A DNA stretch of 18,067 nucleotides, taken from the NCBI GenBank assembly GCA_937141995.1, contig CAKZQX010000568.1, positions 1-18,067 of the forward strand. The letters run 5' to 3'. Below the pieces are notes generated by a model. The model was given only the letters and a program-made list of their open reading frames with translations, searched no databases and was not told where the DNA came from. Shown one piece after another: positions 9,701 to 16,183 of this stretch. Position numbers and translations under genes: made by a program. The number at the start of each line of letters is the position of its first letter. Position 1 is the stretch's first letter. The DNA is from an uncultured Chloroflexaceae bacterium. Its GTDB lineage: Bacteria; Chloroflexota; Chloroflexia; Chloroflexales; Chloroflexaceae.

Positions 9701-10368
9701 CTACTATCTCCACCAATAATATTCCCTGTTGCGGAAGTTGTTATCCAGACACCAGGGCCCGTATTCGGAAAACTGGTATCACCCTTTTTGCCAATACCTA
9801 TATAGTTGCCCTGTACTGTATTATTGTTACCATTTATCTGAATACCAGCTATGCCCCCACGAAACCCCACAATACCTAATCCCTTGATTGTACAGTTATC
9901 ACCAATAATGGTAATACCCCCAGCAGTATTGACAGTCGAGCCATCAATAATTATCTCAGGACCAACCTGATTCGGCTGGCCGCCAATATATTGAGCCTGA
10001 GTATTTCCATCAATGGTAATATTGTTTGACAGAATTGCCGGAAAAGCGAGTGCGGCTATCGGGGTGATTGTCCAGGTCTCTGCGGAGGAATCGCTTCCAT
10101 CATAGCCAGGATCGGTCTCAGCGGGGATGTTGAATGCGATAGTAACCGGGTTTTCATCTGACGCTTTGGTATTTGCCGCTTTGATTGCCTGGCGTAGCGA
10201 ACAAGGAGCTTCACAGTTGGGGTTGCTTACCGTCAAATCTTCGGTAGTTGTGACAATAAGGGTCTCGGCAGCATGTACCGGAGTCGGCTGCCACCCGACG
10301 CCCAGCGACGTAACGATAAGCATGGTGATCAGAAGTATATGCGACCAGCGCTGGTATGTCGGGGACAT
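6778..10368 (-). CDS. Giant exported CSLREA/beta-helix protein with three NEW3-like repeats, 1196 aa
   Basis: This is a paralogue of the next gene downstream and the first gene of the operon. By residue: Sec signal peptide 1-34 (HILLITMLIVTSLGVGW, cleavage near VHA-AET); CSLREA-type N-cap at 36-90 with NCEAPCSLRQAIKAANT (C52, C56); right-handed parallel beta-helix about 112-690 with the repeat theme IGTDRFG...N..GI.I....N.IGG.....RNVISGN; a small two-cysteine beta domain 725-830 (C757/C760, CIDCTVQIF); three beta-sandwich repeats near 834-950, 953-1063 and 1064-1182; and the tail TRLWLPIIRR. The ATG at 10368 is chosen over a longer frame opening at 10527 because it has AAGGAGT 5 nt upstream and begins a clean signal peptide, whereas the 53 extra codons are Tyr/Arg/Cys-rich and cover the promoter region. 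It probably acts outside the cell; no catalytic residues can be assigned. Helix coils at 9000-9900 are AT-rich relative to flanking genes. Confidence 0.94.
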   Translation of the reverse strand: MSPTYQRWSHILLITMLIVTSLGVGWQPTPVHAAETLIVTTTEDLTVSNPNCEAPCSLRQAIKAANTKASDENPVTIAFNIPAETDPGYDGSDSSAETWTITPIAALAFPAILSNNITIDGNTQAQYIGGQPNQVGPEIIIDGSTVNTAGGITIIGDNCTIKGLGIVGFRGGIAGIQINGNNNTVQGNYIGIGKKGDTSFPNTGPGVWITTSATGNIIGGDSSAADEANIISGNNLDGILVQGSGNLIKGNSIGTDRFGSKAVPNLRYGIYVFTNANENVIGTDAAGSVPSERNLISGNGGWGIFVADSSNNEIYGNRIGMNNSSTKVIPNGTGTDGGGGILIGANILPTRGNVVGGSSIYTRNYIAGNVGPGIQISGPEEASGNIVVNNYIGLGQNGQVPSGGTNQTVGVLIDKGASNNRVGGNTSERNVISGIAGDGIRIIGANDPPFIDFNTNGNIISGNYIGTDRFGADPIPNTGNGIVLNTNVSGTQIGGPTDEERNVIAYNGGDGITIQTNTSDVISTTLLKNTITENAGNGVSIANAQETIINGQDVETPLVVSDNGGNGIEFTGTVTTTVRYSSIAGNAVNGILFDNGSSTDIISNTIVENAYDGIRADRAISTTIQGNIINENGINDANAGGNGIIFTGNSVPALVAGNTIYTNTLSAVILDGTAKRVAILDNRMLDNGELVSDTVRAGIELVGDDRGPTGQPIAGVPGIPNHDIDPPFNLGLNQDGQLFGYVYTGTISPGVPDAAACIDCTVQIFSASSGTSVKDIQGQELLGAVTPASDGSFTFQLTEIPTNTTKFALTATDNWTQPGERNTSEFAAFTVTRSVQIEPPRVTTGAFPTQVITYTHTVTNNGTVSYNDLVLSYASSLGWGANAGEVVLDPATPFALAPGEKQPVTVTLTLPAGPDERVLAGLTDLLTVTVSSRSEPDVSDSVVDTTTLSADGKIVLSVTPLASTGQTEEGKPIDYAHAITNNGNITATLELNSTAPPPDWQATLSETGYEVGPGETVQPVLTVTPPEIANAGATAVVNININVLEDATQNKTITDTTLVTTTAAVQLYPARQIADGAAGRTVTFEHVIENISRGPVNIQLVGSSSLGSEFRFVSTTPGLSLDSQNGVTLAQDSPQNVINIAVEVTIPERAEPGQSDTFTIQVLDARTGNIIASAQDRTDIVLSTAGTRLWLPIIRR

Positions 10369-10373
10369 GGTGT

Positions 10374-10380
10374 ACTCCTT
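10374..10380 (-). promoter_or_regulatory. Ribosome binding site that sets the start of the 1196-aa secreted protein
   Basis: On the minus strand AAGGAGT lies 5 nt before the ATG at 10368. This strong Shine-Dalgarno site supports the shorter start and removes a spurious 53-residue N-terminal extension that would hide the signal peptide. Confidence 0.8.
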
Positions 10381-10461
10381 GTACTCTATCGCGCAACGTG
10401 CGGGACGGTAGAACACAATCCGGTAAAAGGTTGCAAAAGCGTAAACCCTATTTCCCGCCCT

Positions 10462-10488
10462 ATTGTAGCACGGAACGGCTTGCAGCAA
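10462..10488 (-). promoter_or_regulatory. Candidate promoter for the secreted-protein/aroQ operon
   Basis: Read on the minus strand, TACAAT (10462-10467) is a good -10. The best -35 is TTGCTG (15-bp spacing) or TTTGCT (16-bp spacing), both somewhat short. It lies about 95 bp before the start codon, in the 287-bp divergent gap shared with dnaK. No other strong -10 was seen on that strand in the gap. Confidence 0.33.
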
Positions 10489-10588
10489 ACTAGGAAAGAG
10501 GTACTGAAATCGGCCTGAGTCTAACATAAATCTAACGCGAATCTTGCGCGCTATTAGTGAAAGGACGGTAAACTGGTTGCAGTGACCG

Positions 10589-10617
10589 TAACACCGGGGC
10601 GTCTTGTGCGCCCGTTA
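10589..10617 (+). other. Bulged hairpin in the dnaK leader
   Basis: TAAC (10589-10592) can pair with GTTA (10614-10617), and GGGCG (10597-10601) with CGCCC (10609-10613), leaving a one-sided ACCG bulge and a 7-nt loop. It ends 22 nt before the Shine-Dalgarno site of dnaK. No CIRCE element (TTAGCACTC-N9-GAGTGCTAA) for HrcA is visible between 10369 and 10655. TTGCGC (10544-10549) with TAAACT (10569-10574) is only a poor promoter match because its spacing is 19 bp. Confidence 0.28.
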
Positions 10618-10655
10618 AGATAGATGAACGTTTTGTCATAGGAGGCTGATACGTA

Positions 10656-12611
10656 ATGGCTAAGATTGTAGGAATTGACTTAGGAACAACAAACTCGGTT
10701 GTCGCCGTGATGGAAGCGGGCGACCCGGCCGTTATTCCCAATGCTGAAGGTAATCGTACCACCCCTTCGGTGGTTGCGTTCGCCAAGAATGGCGAGCGAC
10801 TGGTGGGGCAGACGGCCAAGCGCCAGGCGACGATTAACCCGGATAATACGATTTTCTCAGTGAAGCGCTTTATTGGGCGCGACTATGATGATACCGATGT
10901 TGAGCGCGATATGGTACCGTTTGAGGTTTCTGCGGGACCGCGCGGCGATGTTCGGATCAAGGTTCCCCAGACCAGCAAGGACTACGCGCCGCAGGAAATT
11001 AGCGCGATGACCCTGCAGAAGCTCAAGGCCGATGCCGAGGCGTACCTGGGTGAGCCGGTGACGCAGGCTGTAATTACGGTTCCGGCCTATTTTAACGACA
11101 GCCAGCGCCAGGCCACCAAGGACGCCGGCAAGATCGCCGGGTTGGAAGTGCTGCGGATTATCAACGAGCCGACGGCGGCGGCGCTCTCCTACGGTATGGA
11201 CAAGAAGAAGGATGAGACGATCCTGGTCTTTGACCTGGGTGGTGGTACCTTTGACGTGAGTATCCTGGAAGTCGGCGATGGCGTGGTCGAGGTGCGGTCC
11301 ACCAGTGGTGACACGCACCTGGGTGGTGACGACTATGATGCGCGCATTGTTGACTGGATCGTCGAGGAGTTCCGCAAGGATCAGGGGATTGACCTGAGCA
11401 AGGATCGCCAGGCGCTCCAGCGGCTGAAGGAGGCGGCCGAGAAGGCCAAGATGGAGCTGTCGAGCATGATGGAGACAGAGATCAACCTGCCCTTCATCAC
11501 CGCCGACGCTACCGGCCCGAAGCATCTGACGATGCGCTTGAGCCGGTCCAAGTTTGAGCAGTTGACCAGCGCGCTGACCGAGCGGCTGCGGGGTCCGGTG
11601 AACCAGGCGCTCAAGGACTCCGGCATGAAACCCAACGAGATCCACGAAGTTGTGCTGGTCGGCGGGAGCACCCGTATGCCGGTGGTCCAGGAATTGGTGC
11701 GCAAGATGATCGGCAAGGAGCCGAACAAGAGCGTCAACCCGGATGAGGTGGTCGCGGTTGGCGCGGCAATTCAGGCCGGCGTGCTCGGTGGCGATGTCAA
11801 GGGCGTTGTGCTGCTGGATGTGACGCCGCTGTCGCTGGGTGTGGAGACCCTGGGTAGCGTGATGACCAAGCTGATCGAGCGCAACACGACCATCCCGACG
11901 CAGAAGAGCGAGATCTTCTCCACCGCAGCCGATGGGCAGACCGCGGTAGACATCCATGTGCTCCAGGGTGAGCGCGAGATGGCCGGGGATAACATGACGC
12001 TGGGCCGGTTCCGCCTGGAAGGTATTCCGCCCGCACCGCGCGGTATCCCGCAGATCGAGGTGGCATTCGACATTGACGCCAACGGCATCCTGAATGTCTC
12101 GGCGAAGGATAAGGCGACCGGCAAGGAGCAGCGCATTACCATTACGGCCAGCACCAACCTGAACCAGAACGAGGTTGAGCGCATGGTCAACGAAGCGCAG
12201 GCCCACGCCGAGGAAGATAAGCGCCGCCGCGCTATGGTCGAGATGAAGAACCAGGCCGACAGCCTGACCTACCAGAGCGAACGCACGCTGAACGAACTGG
12301 GCGACAAGGTAGACGCCATTGAGCGTGAGCGCATTGAAGGTCTGATTAAGGATCTGCGTGATGCAATTACCCAGGAGGACGAGGAGCGCATCCAGCGGTT
12401 GACGACAGAACTGCAGCAGGAGATGTACCAGGTTTCGCAGAAGGCGTATGGTGAAGGCCAGCCCCAAGGGCAGCCGGGCCAGCCGGGGCAGTCCGGTGGC
12501 GGTGATGAAGGCGTCGTCGAAGGCGAGTATACTGTCGAGCAACGGGTTTCACAACGGCATAATCCGCGACAACGACCAGCAATTGTTTGCTGGTCGTTGT
12601 CTTTGTACTGA
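10656..12611 (+). CDS. dnaK: Chaperone protein DnaK (Hsp70), apparently extended at the C-terminus
   Basis: DnaK is the ATP-driven Hsp70 chaperone that binds exposed hydrophobic peptides in the cytoplasm together with DnaJ and GrpE, neither of which is in this window. It starts [14 protein letters not shown]. The nucleotide-binding domain is about 1-380 (phosphate loop [27 protein letters not shown] near 193-202, LVGGSTRMP). The linker VVLLDVTPL is near 384-392, followed by the beta substrate-binding domain to about 505 and a helical lid to about 600. It has the longer loop ([21 protein letters not shown]) typical of Gram-negative and cyanobacterial rather than Firmicutes DnaK. AGGAGG lies 10 nt before the ATG. 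The odd part is the end: a Gly/Gln-rich linker and VVEGEYTVE look like the natural terminus (628 aa), but codon 629 is CAA (12540-12542). The frame then continues 23 codons through a strong terminator hairpin to TGA. Confidence 0.98.
   Translation: MAKIVGIDLGTTNSVVAVMEAGDPAVIPNAEGNRTTPSVVAFAKNGERLVGQTAKRQATINPDNTIFSVKRFIGRDYDDTDVERDMVPFEVSAGPRGDVRIKVPQTSKDYAPQEISAMTLQKLKADAEAYLGEPVTQAVITVPAYFNDSQRQATKDAGKIAGLEVLRIINEPTAAALSYGMDKKKDETILVFDLGGGTFDVSILEVGDGVVEVRSTSGDTHLGGDDYDARIVDWIVEEFRKDQGIDLSKDRQALQRLKEAAEKAKMELSSMMETEINLPFITADATGPKHLTMRLSRSKFEQLTSALTERLRGPVNQALKDSGMKPNEIHEVVLVGGSTRMPVVQELVRKMIGKEPNKSVNPDEVVAVGAAIQAGVLGGDVKGVVLLDVTPLSLGVETLGSVMTKLIERNTTIPTQKSEIFSTAADGQTAVDIHVLQGEREMAGDNMTLGRFRLEGIPPAPRGIPQIEVAFDIDANGILNVSAKDKATGKEQRITITASTNLNQNEVERMVNEAQAHAEEDKRRRAMVEMKNQADSLTYQSERTLNELGDKVDAIERERIEGLIKDLRDAITQEDEERIQRLTTELQQEMYQVSQKAYGEGQPQGQPGQPGQSGGGDEGVVEGEYTVEQRVSQRHNPRQRPAIVCWSLSLY
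12568..12606 (+). terminator. Rho-independent-type terminator of dnaK, lying inside the annotated reading frame
   Basis: GACAACGACCAGCAA (12568-12582) and TTGCTGGTCGTTGTC (12587-12601) form a perfect 15-bp stem with a TTGT tetraloop, followed by a short, interrupted T-rich stretch (TTTGT). The hairpin lies before the TGA at 12609-12611, within the last 23 codons of dnaK. The stem is long and perfect, but the U-tract is weak. Confidence 0.78.
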
Positions 12612-12712
12612 CAGCTTAAGTTGATATGAGTTACGGGGTGCGTATTCAAACCAGACGTTTGAGCCGAGGAACGCTCACTTCGCCTGCGGCAGCGTGGAAG
12701 GAACCATCGTTG

Positions 12713-12874
12713 TGTAATGGACATTGAAAAAATCCGGATATAGAGGGGACCGGATGGCATTCACCACCGTACGGCCCGGACGTTGGAGTCCCGGCTTCAG
12801 CCGGTGAACGGCCGTCAACCGGCTGAAGCCGGGACTCCTGGAGCAATGTCCGGATTACTGTTCAAACTTCATCA
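12713..12874. repeat. Foldback (MITE-like) element, copy A
   Basis: The core is a perfect 21-bp inverted repeat: GGAGTCCCGGCTTCAGCCGG plus T (12785-12805) against its complement (12818-12838), with a 12-nt loop holding the palindrome ACGGCCGT. The outer ends are also inverted: the left end reads TGTAATGGACATTGAAAAAA then TCCGGATAT, and the right end, read on the minus strand, reads TGATGAAGTTTGAACAGTAA then TCCGGACAT. The whole element is about 162 bp and has no reading frame of its own. It matches copies at 14788 and 16184. I could not define a target-site duplication. Confidence 0.72.
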
Positions 12875-13055
12875 AAAATGAGTATCACGCTGCCGCAGGC
12901 GGTTTATGTTTCATCTGGTGAAACGCTCAGTTTTATCGTCCACCGCATAACGCATGCCATCTCGTAGCTTTCATGGTCTAAACCATCACCACGCCAGTCG
13001 CGTTATTTGACAATTCGCTCTACCGGGCGTAAAGTAGGCGCGTGTTGTTTGTGTG

Positions 13056-13084
13056 CAGAATAATCCCTTAGACAAGGTTATAAT
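13056..13084 (+). promoter_or_regulatory. Candidate promoter of the AlkP/sulfatase-like gene (perfect -10, poor -35)
   Basis: TATAAT lies at 13079-13084, but the bases 16-18 bp upstream (around CAGAAT) do not resemble TTGACA, so the promoter may be weak or activator-dependent. Transcription from about 13091 would give an approximately 87-nt leader containing the AGCCGGC/GCCGGCT hairpin. Confidence 0.35.
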
Positions 13085-13177
13085 TTACAGGGTGAACGCA
13101 GCAGCCGGCGGCGTACCTACTCAACATGGCCGGCTACCCGGTTGGTGTGAACCTTGTGCTACAAAGAAACGTTATTT

Positions 13178-14719
13178 ATGTCCAGGCACCCCGATATTGT
13201 GTTGCTGGTGCTCGATACTCAACGCGCCGACCGGCTCTCCTGTTACGGACATACGTCCGCCACATCGCCATACCTGGATGCTCTCGCAGCCGAGGCGACC
13301 TTTTTCCGCCACGCAATCGCTCCGGCGCAGTGGACTATTCCTGCGCACGCCTCGATGTTTACCGGGGTCTACCCCTCCCGTCACCATACGCACCAGTCCG
13401 ACGCGGTGCTACCCGCAACGCTGACCACCCTCGCTGAACGCTTGCGCACCGGGGGCTTTTTTACGGCCGGTTTTTGTAATAACCCGCTGGTCGGCGTGGT
13501 CAACAACGGGCTGCGGCGCGGCTTCTACAGCTTTTTGAACTATAGCGGACTAATGACCTCCCGTCCCAACCAGGCCGGGACACATTCCAATCTGTTCGAC
13601 AAGTATCGCCAGTTGTTCAAGCGCTGCCTGGCGGCGCTGCTCAACCGCGCGCAAGATGCCTTTGCCCGCTCGGATCTGCTGCTGGCGCTCTCCTTTACCC
13701 CCATGGTGGTACCGCTCTGGCAGACGGCACTCAGCTTTAAGGGCAATACCAGCCGGTCGCTCCACGATGCGGCGCGGCTGCTGGTCGAACGCCGGGGGGT
13801 AGAGCGGGACCAGTCGGTCTTCTGCTTTATCAACCTGATGGGCGCACATATGCCCTACCGCCCGCCCCGACGCTTTGTGGCGCAGTTTGCGCCGCATGTG
13901 TTGCGCGATAAGACGGCCCGTACCTACTTGCGTCGGTTCAACAGTGATATCTATGGCTGGCTGGCGCCCCTGCACAGCGCGATTAACGCCGAGCAGAAGG
14001 CGACGCTCGACGGCATGTATGATGCCGAGGTTGCCAACCAGGATGTGCATGTGGGAGCCTTTATCGACAAGTTGCGCAGCAGTGGCCGCCTGGAGCATAC
14101 CCTGCTGATCATCTGCGCCGACCATGGCGATCATCTGGGCGAGAAGCAGATGATGGGGCATGGCTTCTCACTTTACAATGAACTGGTGCATGTGCCATTG
14201 ATCATTCGTGATCCGGATGACGATTTCCCGCGTGGCACGGTTGTGGAGCGGTTTGTCTCGACGCGCCGCCTGTTCAACACGGTGCTGACGGCAGCGGGCA
14301 TGGCCGACGCACCGGAACAGACGCTGACCCTGGCGCACAGCGCCGGCAATGATCCGGACGCCGGGGGGGTATTTGCCGAGGCGCTGCCGCCCCAGAATGC
14401 GCTCCGGATGATTCGGCGGCGGCAGCCGGATCTGATTCAGGCGCGTGACTGTGACCAGGTTCGCCGCGCCGTCTGTAATGACCGGCACAAACTTATCCAG
14501 ACTGGGGAGCATCGCCTGGAACTCTACAGTATGGAGGAAGATCCGGGCGAGACGCTTAATCTGGAGGCGATTCTGCCGGAGCGGGTGGAGGCATTGCAGC
14601 AGCAGTTGCAGATGTTCGTCGCGCAGACACCGACCACGCCGCCGCCGACCACCCGGACAGTCGCCCATGATGACCCGGAAGTTCAACGCCGCCTGCGCGA
14701 TCTGGGCTATCTGGAGTAG
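13178..14719 (+). CDS. Alkaline-phosphatase-superfamily hydrolase of the sulfatase fold, threonine nucleophile, 513 aa
   Basis: It has the sulfatase-type fold. It opens HPDIVLLVLDTQRADRLSCYG (metal-binding D13), then WTIPAHASMFTGVYPSRH, and later MGAHMPY (H224), MYDAEVANQD and ADHGDHLGEKQMMGHGFSLYNELVHVPLII (D315, H316, H328). It ends LELYSMEEDPGETLNL...LRDLGYLE, a typical sulfatase-family C-terminus. At the position where type I sulfatases carry the formylglycine Cys/Ser of C/S-x-P-x-R, this protein has T53 in T-I-P-A-H. A phosphodiesterase or phosphotransferase using Thr is therefore more likely than a sulfatase. There is no signal peptide or membrane helix, so it is probably cytoplasmic or peripheral. 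The ATG at 13178 is preferred over a TTG at 13154 because the protein then begins at the conserved first strand; neither has a strong ribosome site. The substrate is unknown. Confidence 0.9.
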   Translation: MSRHPDIVLLVLDTQRADRLSCYGHTSATSPYLDALAAEATFFRHAIAPAQWTIPAHASMFTGVYPSRHHTHQSDAVLPATLTTLAERLRTGGFFTAGFCNNPLVGVVNNGLRRGFYSFLNYSGLMTSRPNQAGTHSNLFDKYRQLFKRCLAALLNRAQDAFARSDLLLALSFTPMVVPLWQTALSFKGNTSRSLHDAARLLVERRGVERDQSVFCFINLMGAHMPYRPPRRFVAQFAPHVLRDKTARTYLRRFNSDIYGWLAPLHSAINAEQKATLDGMYDAEVANQDVHVGAFIDKLRSSGRLEHTLLIICADHGDHLGEKQMMGHGFSLYNELVHVPLIIRDPDDDFPRGTVVERFVSTRRLFNTVLTAAGMADAPEQTLTLAHSAGNDPDAGGVFAEALPPQNALRMIRRRQPDLIQARDCDQVRRAVCNDRHKLIQTGEHRLELYSMEEDPGETLNLEAILPERVEALQQQLQMFVAQTPTTPPPTTRTVAHDDPEVQRRLRDLGYLE

Positions 14720-14787
14720 CTTGTGCCGGTTGAGGCACCGTTCAACATTGACGATGCGTACATGACACTTACTTCGTAGCGCCGCCG
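14720..14787 (+). other. Short 3' flank of the AlkP/sulfatase-like gene with a weak hairpin
   Basis: GTGCC (14723-14727) and GGCAC (14734-14738) can form a 5-bp stem with a 6-nt loop directly after the stop codon. There is no T-tract, so termination here is doubtful. The rest of the 366-bp gap up to lgt is taken by foldback copy B and a possible promoter. Confidence 0.25.
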
Positions 14788-14950
14788 TATGACGGTTGAA
14801 TGTTACATCCGGACACTGTGCCGGGAGTCCCGGCTTCAGCCGGTGTGCGGCCGGCAGTCGGCTGAAGCCGGGACTCCTGGAAGAGGCTGCAATGGGTCAT
14901 AACCGCGCGGCCGCATACCATATCCGGGTAATTTTTCCCAAACTTCATCA
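14788..14950. repeat. Foldback (MITE-like) element, copy B
   Basis: A 19-bp perfect stem (14824-14842 with 14859-14877) uses the same arm as copy A, followed by two G-T wobble pairs and a GC-rich loop containing GCGGCCGGC. The left end is TATGACGGTTGAATGTTACA then TCCGGACA. The right end is CATATCCGGGTAATTTTTCC then CAAACTTCATCA, the last 11 bases being identical to the end of copy A. Length is about 163 bp, close to copy A. It lies in the gap between the sulfatase-like gene and lgt. Confidence 0.72.
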
Positions 14951-15020
14951 GGCGGTGGTGTCGGCCTGGCACCGCCTGAACTGAAGGCGGCACAAACCGC
15001 ACGCAAACAGTTATGTGCGA

Positions 15021-15049
15021 TTAAACCCGGTCTGAATGACCGATAGATT
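15021..15049 (+). promoter_or_regulatory. Weak candidate promoter of lgt with a palindrome in the spacer
   Basis: TTAAAC (15021-15026) and TAGATT (15044-15049) are 17 bp apart. The spacer contains the 5-bp inverted repeat CGGTC-TGAAT-GACCG (15028-15042), which could be an operator or be coincidental. Each hexamer matches consensus only partly. Confidence 0.24.
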
Positions 15050-15085
15050 TCCATATCGCCACTGAAAAGCATAACACGAAAAGAC

Positions 15086-16054
15086 ATGTATCCACCAGTT
15101 GATCCAATCATTGTCGAGTTTGGCCCGCTGGCGTTGCGCTGGTACGGCCTGATCATTATGACCGCCATCCTGGCGGGGACATGGATTGCCGGCCGCTATG
15201 TTGCCCGGCATGGCGAAGATCCGAATAATGTCTGGGATATGCTGTTCTGGGTATTGATTGCGGGGCTGATTGGCGCGCGGCTCTACTATGTCTTTATCCA
15301 GTCGCCGCGCGGCCCGGAAGGCTTTGGGCGCTATCTCGAGAATCCGATCAGCATTATTGACCTGCGGCAGGGCGGACTGCATATCTTTGGCGGCTTTCTC
15401 CTGGGGGGGCTGGCAATGTGGTTATTTGCCCGCGCCCGCAACCTGCGCCTGCCGATCTATCTTGATGGAATTGCGCTGGCATTACCGCTGGGGCAGGCGA
15501 TTGGACGCTGGGCCAATTTTATCAACCAGGAACTCTATGGCCCGCCAACCACGCTGCCCTGGGGATTGCGAATCGATCCACAACATCGTATTCCGCCCTA
15601 CAACAACCTGGCCGAATACCCGGAGAGTACCCGGTTTCATCCGCTCTTCCTGTATGAGATGATCTGGAACTTGATCGGCTTCGGGCTGCTCTTCTGGATT
15701 GCGCGGCGCTTTCAGTCGCGGTTGCGCGCCGGCGATATTGCGCTGCTCTATCTGATCTGGTATCCGTTCGGACGCTTCTTTATCGAGTTTCTCCGGACGG
15801 ACTCCTGGTTTTTTCCCGGCACGAACTTCAACATGGTCCACATCCTGTCGGCGATTGCCGTGATCGGCTCGGCCATTCTGCTCTACCGGCGGCATCGGGA
15901 ACCGGAAGCGCAGGAAGTGCAGCGCGCAGAACCGGAAGCGCAGCGCGCAGCGCGCAGAACCGGAAACGCAGAACCGGGAACTGCGAGCACAGAACCGGAG
16001 CAAGGAGTCGAGGACGAGCAACCAGGAACCAGCGAGAAACCGGCTAATCCATAA
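15086..16054 (+). CDS. lgt: Phosphatidylglycerol--prolipoprotein diacylglyceryl transferase (Lgt)
   Basis: This integral membrane enzyme transfers diacylglycerol from phosphatidylglycerol to the lipobox cysteine of prolipoproteins, the first step of lipoprotein maturation. The 322-aa sequence shows about seven hydrophobic segments, the early block LRWYGLIIMTAILAG, GARLYYVF, GGLHIFGG (residues 96-103), the family signature GRWANFINQELYG (140-152, with R141, N144 and E149), HPLFLYE (185-191) and FLRTDS with R237 matching the second essential arginine of the family. The cytoplasmic C-terminus from residue 271 on is an unusual Glu/Pro/Ala/Gln/Arg-rich tail of about 50 residues, partly encoded by tandem repeats and not part of the enzyme core. 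The ribosome site before the ATG (ACGAAAAG) is weak. The gene lies between two AlkP-superfamily enzymes but is separated from both by more than 300 bp, so a tight operon is not indicated. Confidence 0.97.
   Translation: MYPPVDPIIVEFGPLALRWYGLIIMTAILAGTWIAGRYVARHGEDPNNVWDMLFWVLIAGLIGARLYYVFIQSPRGPEGFGRYLENPISIIDLRQGGLHIFGGFLLGGLAMWLFARARNLRLPIYLDGIALALPLGQAIGRWANFINQELYGPPTTLPWGLRIDPQHRIPPYNNLAEYPESTRFHPLFLYEMIWNLIGFGLLFWIARRFQSRLRAGDIALLYLIWYPFGRFFIEFLRTDSWFFPGTNFNMVHILSAIAVIGSAILLYRRHREPEAQEVQRAEPEAQRAARRTGNAEPGTASTEPEQGVEDEQPGTSEKPANP
15899..15985 (+). repeat. In-frame tandem repeat in the 3' end of lgt
   Basis: The block GAACCGGAAGCGCAG occurs at 15899-15913 and 15929-15943, then with one change (GAACCGGAAACGCAG) at 15957-15971, followed by degenerate GAACCGGGAA and further GAACCGG words. 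Spacing between copies is 30 then 28 bp, with GCGC-rich spacers. It encodes the EPEAQ / AEPEAQRAAR / NAEPG part of the cytoplasmic tail. It is not expected in Lgt and looks like replication-slippage growth at the gene end. Confidence 0.7.
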
Positions 16055-16183
16055 CGCATTTTTGCCACAGCGATCACCAAGAACATGGAGGGGTGCGGTC
16101 AGCGGCACATCACAGCAATGCGCCCCGGTAAGCGCTCTGCTGCATGCACTGCGGCTCTCATCGAATCCGTATCGAGGTCAGGG

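Larger units (their letters stand above)
12612..13177. other. 566-bp gap between dnaK and the AlkP/sulfatase-like gene
   Basis: No convincing gene lies here. The gap contains foldback copy A (12713-12874) and a candidate -10 at 13079. It also contains three small hairpins: GTTTCA-N5-TGAAAC (12908-12924), ATGGT-CTAA-ACCAT (near 12973-12986), and AGCCGGC (13103-13109) pairing with GCCGGCT (13129-13135) over a 19-nt loop in the presumed leader of the next gene. The stretches 12612-12712 and 12925-13050 hold nothing else that I can name. Confidence 0.5.

Noticed and set aside
2083..10368. LPXTG or PEP-CTERM anchoring for the secreted proteins
   Set aside because: Neither protein has a C-terminal hydrophobic helix or an LPXTG motif; the ends are short LP-containing basic tails only.
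10369..10527. 53-residue N-terminal extension of the 1196-aa secreted protein
   Set aside because: It would put the signal peptide internally and overlaps the promoter region. A strong ribosome site at 10374-10380 supports the start at 10368.
10857..12542. 561-aa open frame antisense to dnaK
   Set aside because: It lies wholly opposite a certain dnaK. Its composition (His/Leu/Arg-rich, no recognisable domain) is what the complement of GC-rich DnaK codons produces, and it has no ribosome site.
13126..13437. 103-aa and 123-aa plus-strand frames overlapping the start of the sulfatase-like gene
   Set aside because: They overlap a well-conserved gene in another frame and have no domain or ribosome site.
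13550..14161. 203-aa frame antisense to the sulfatase-like gene
   Set aside because: It is a shadow of the sense codons, with no recognisable protein features.
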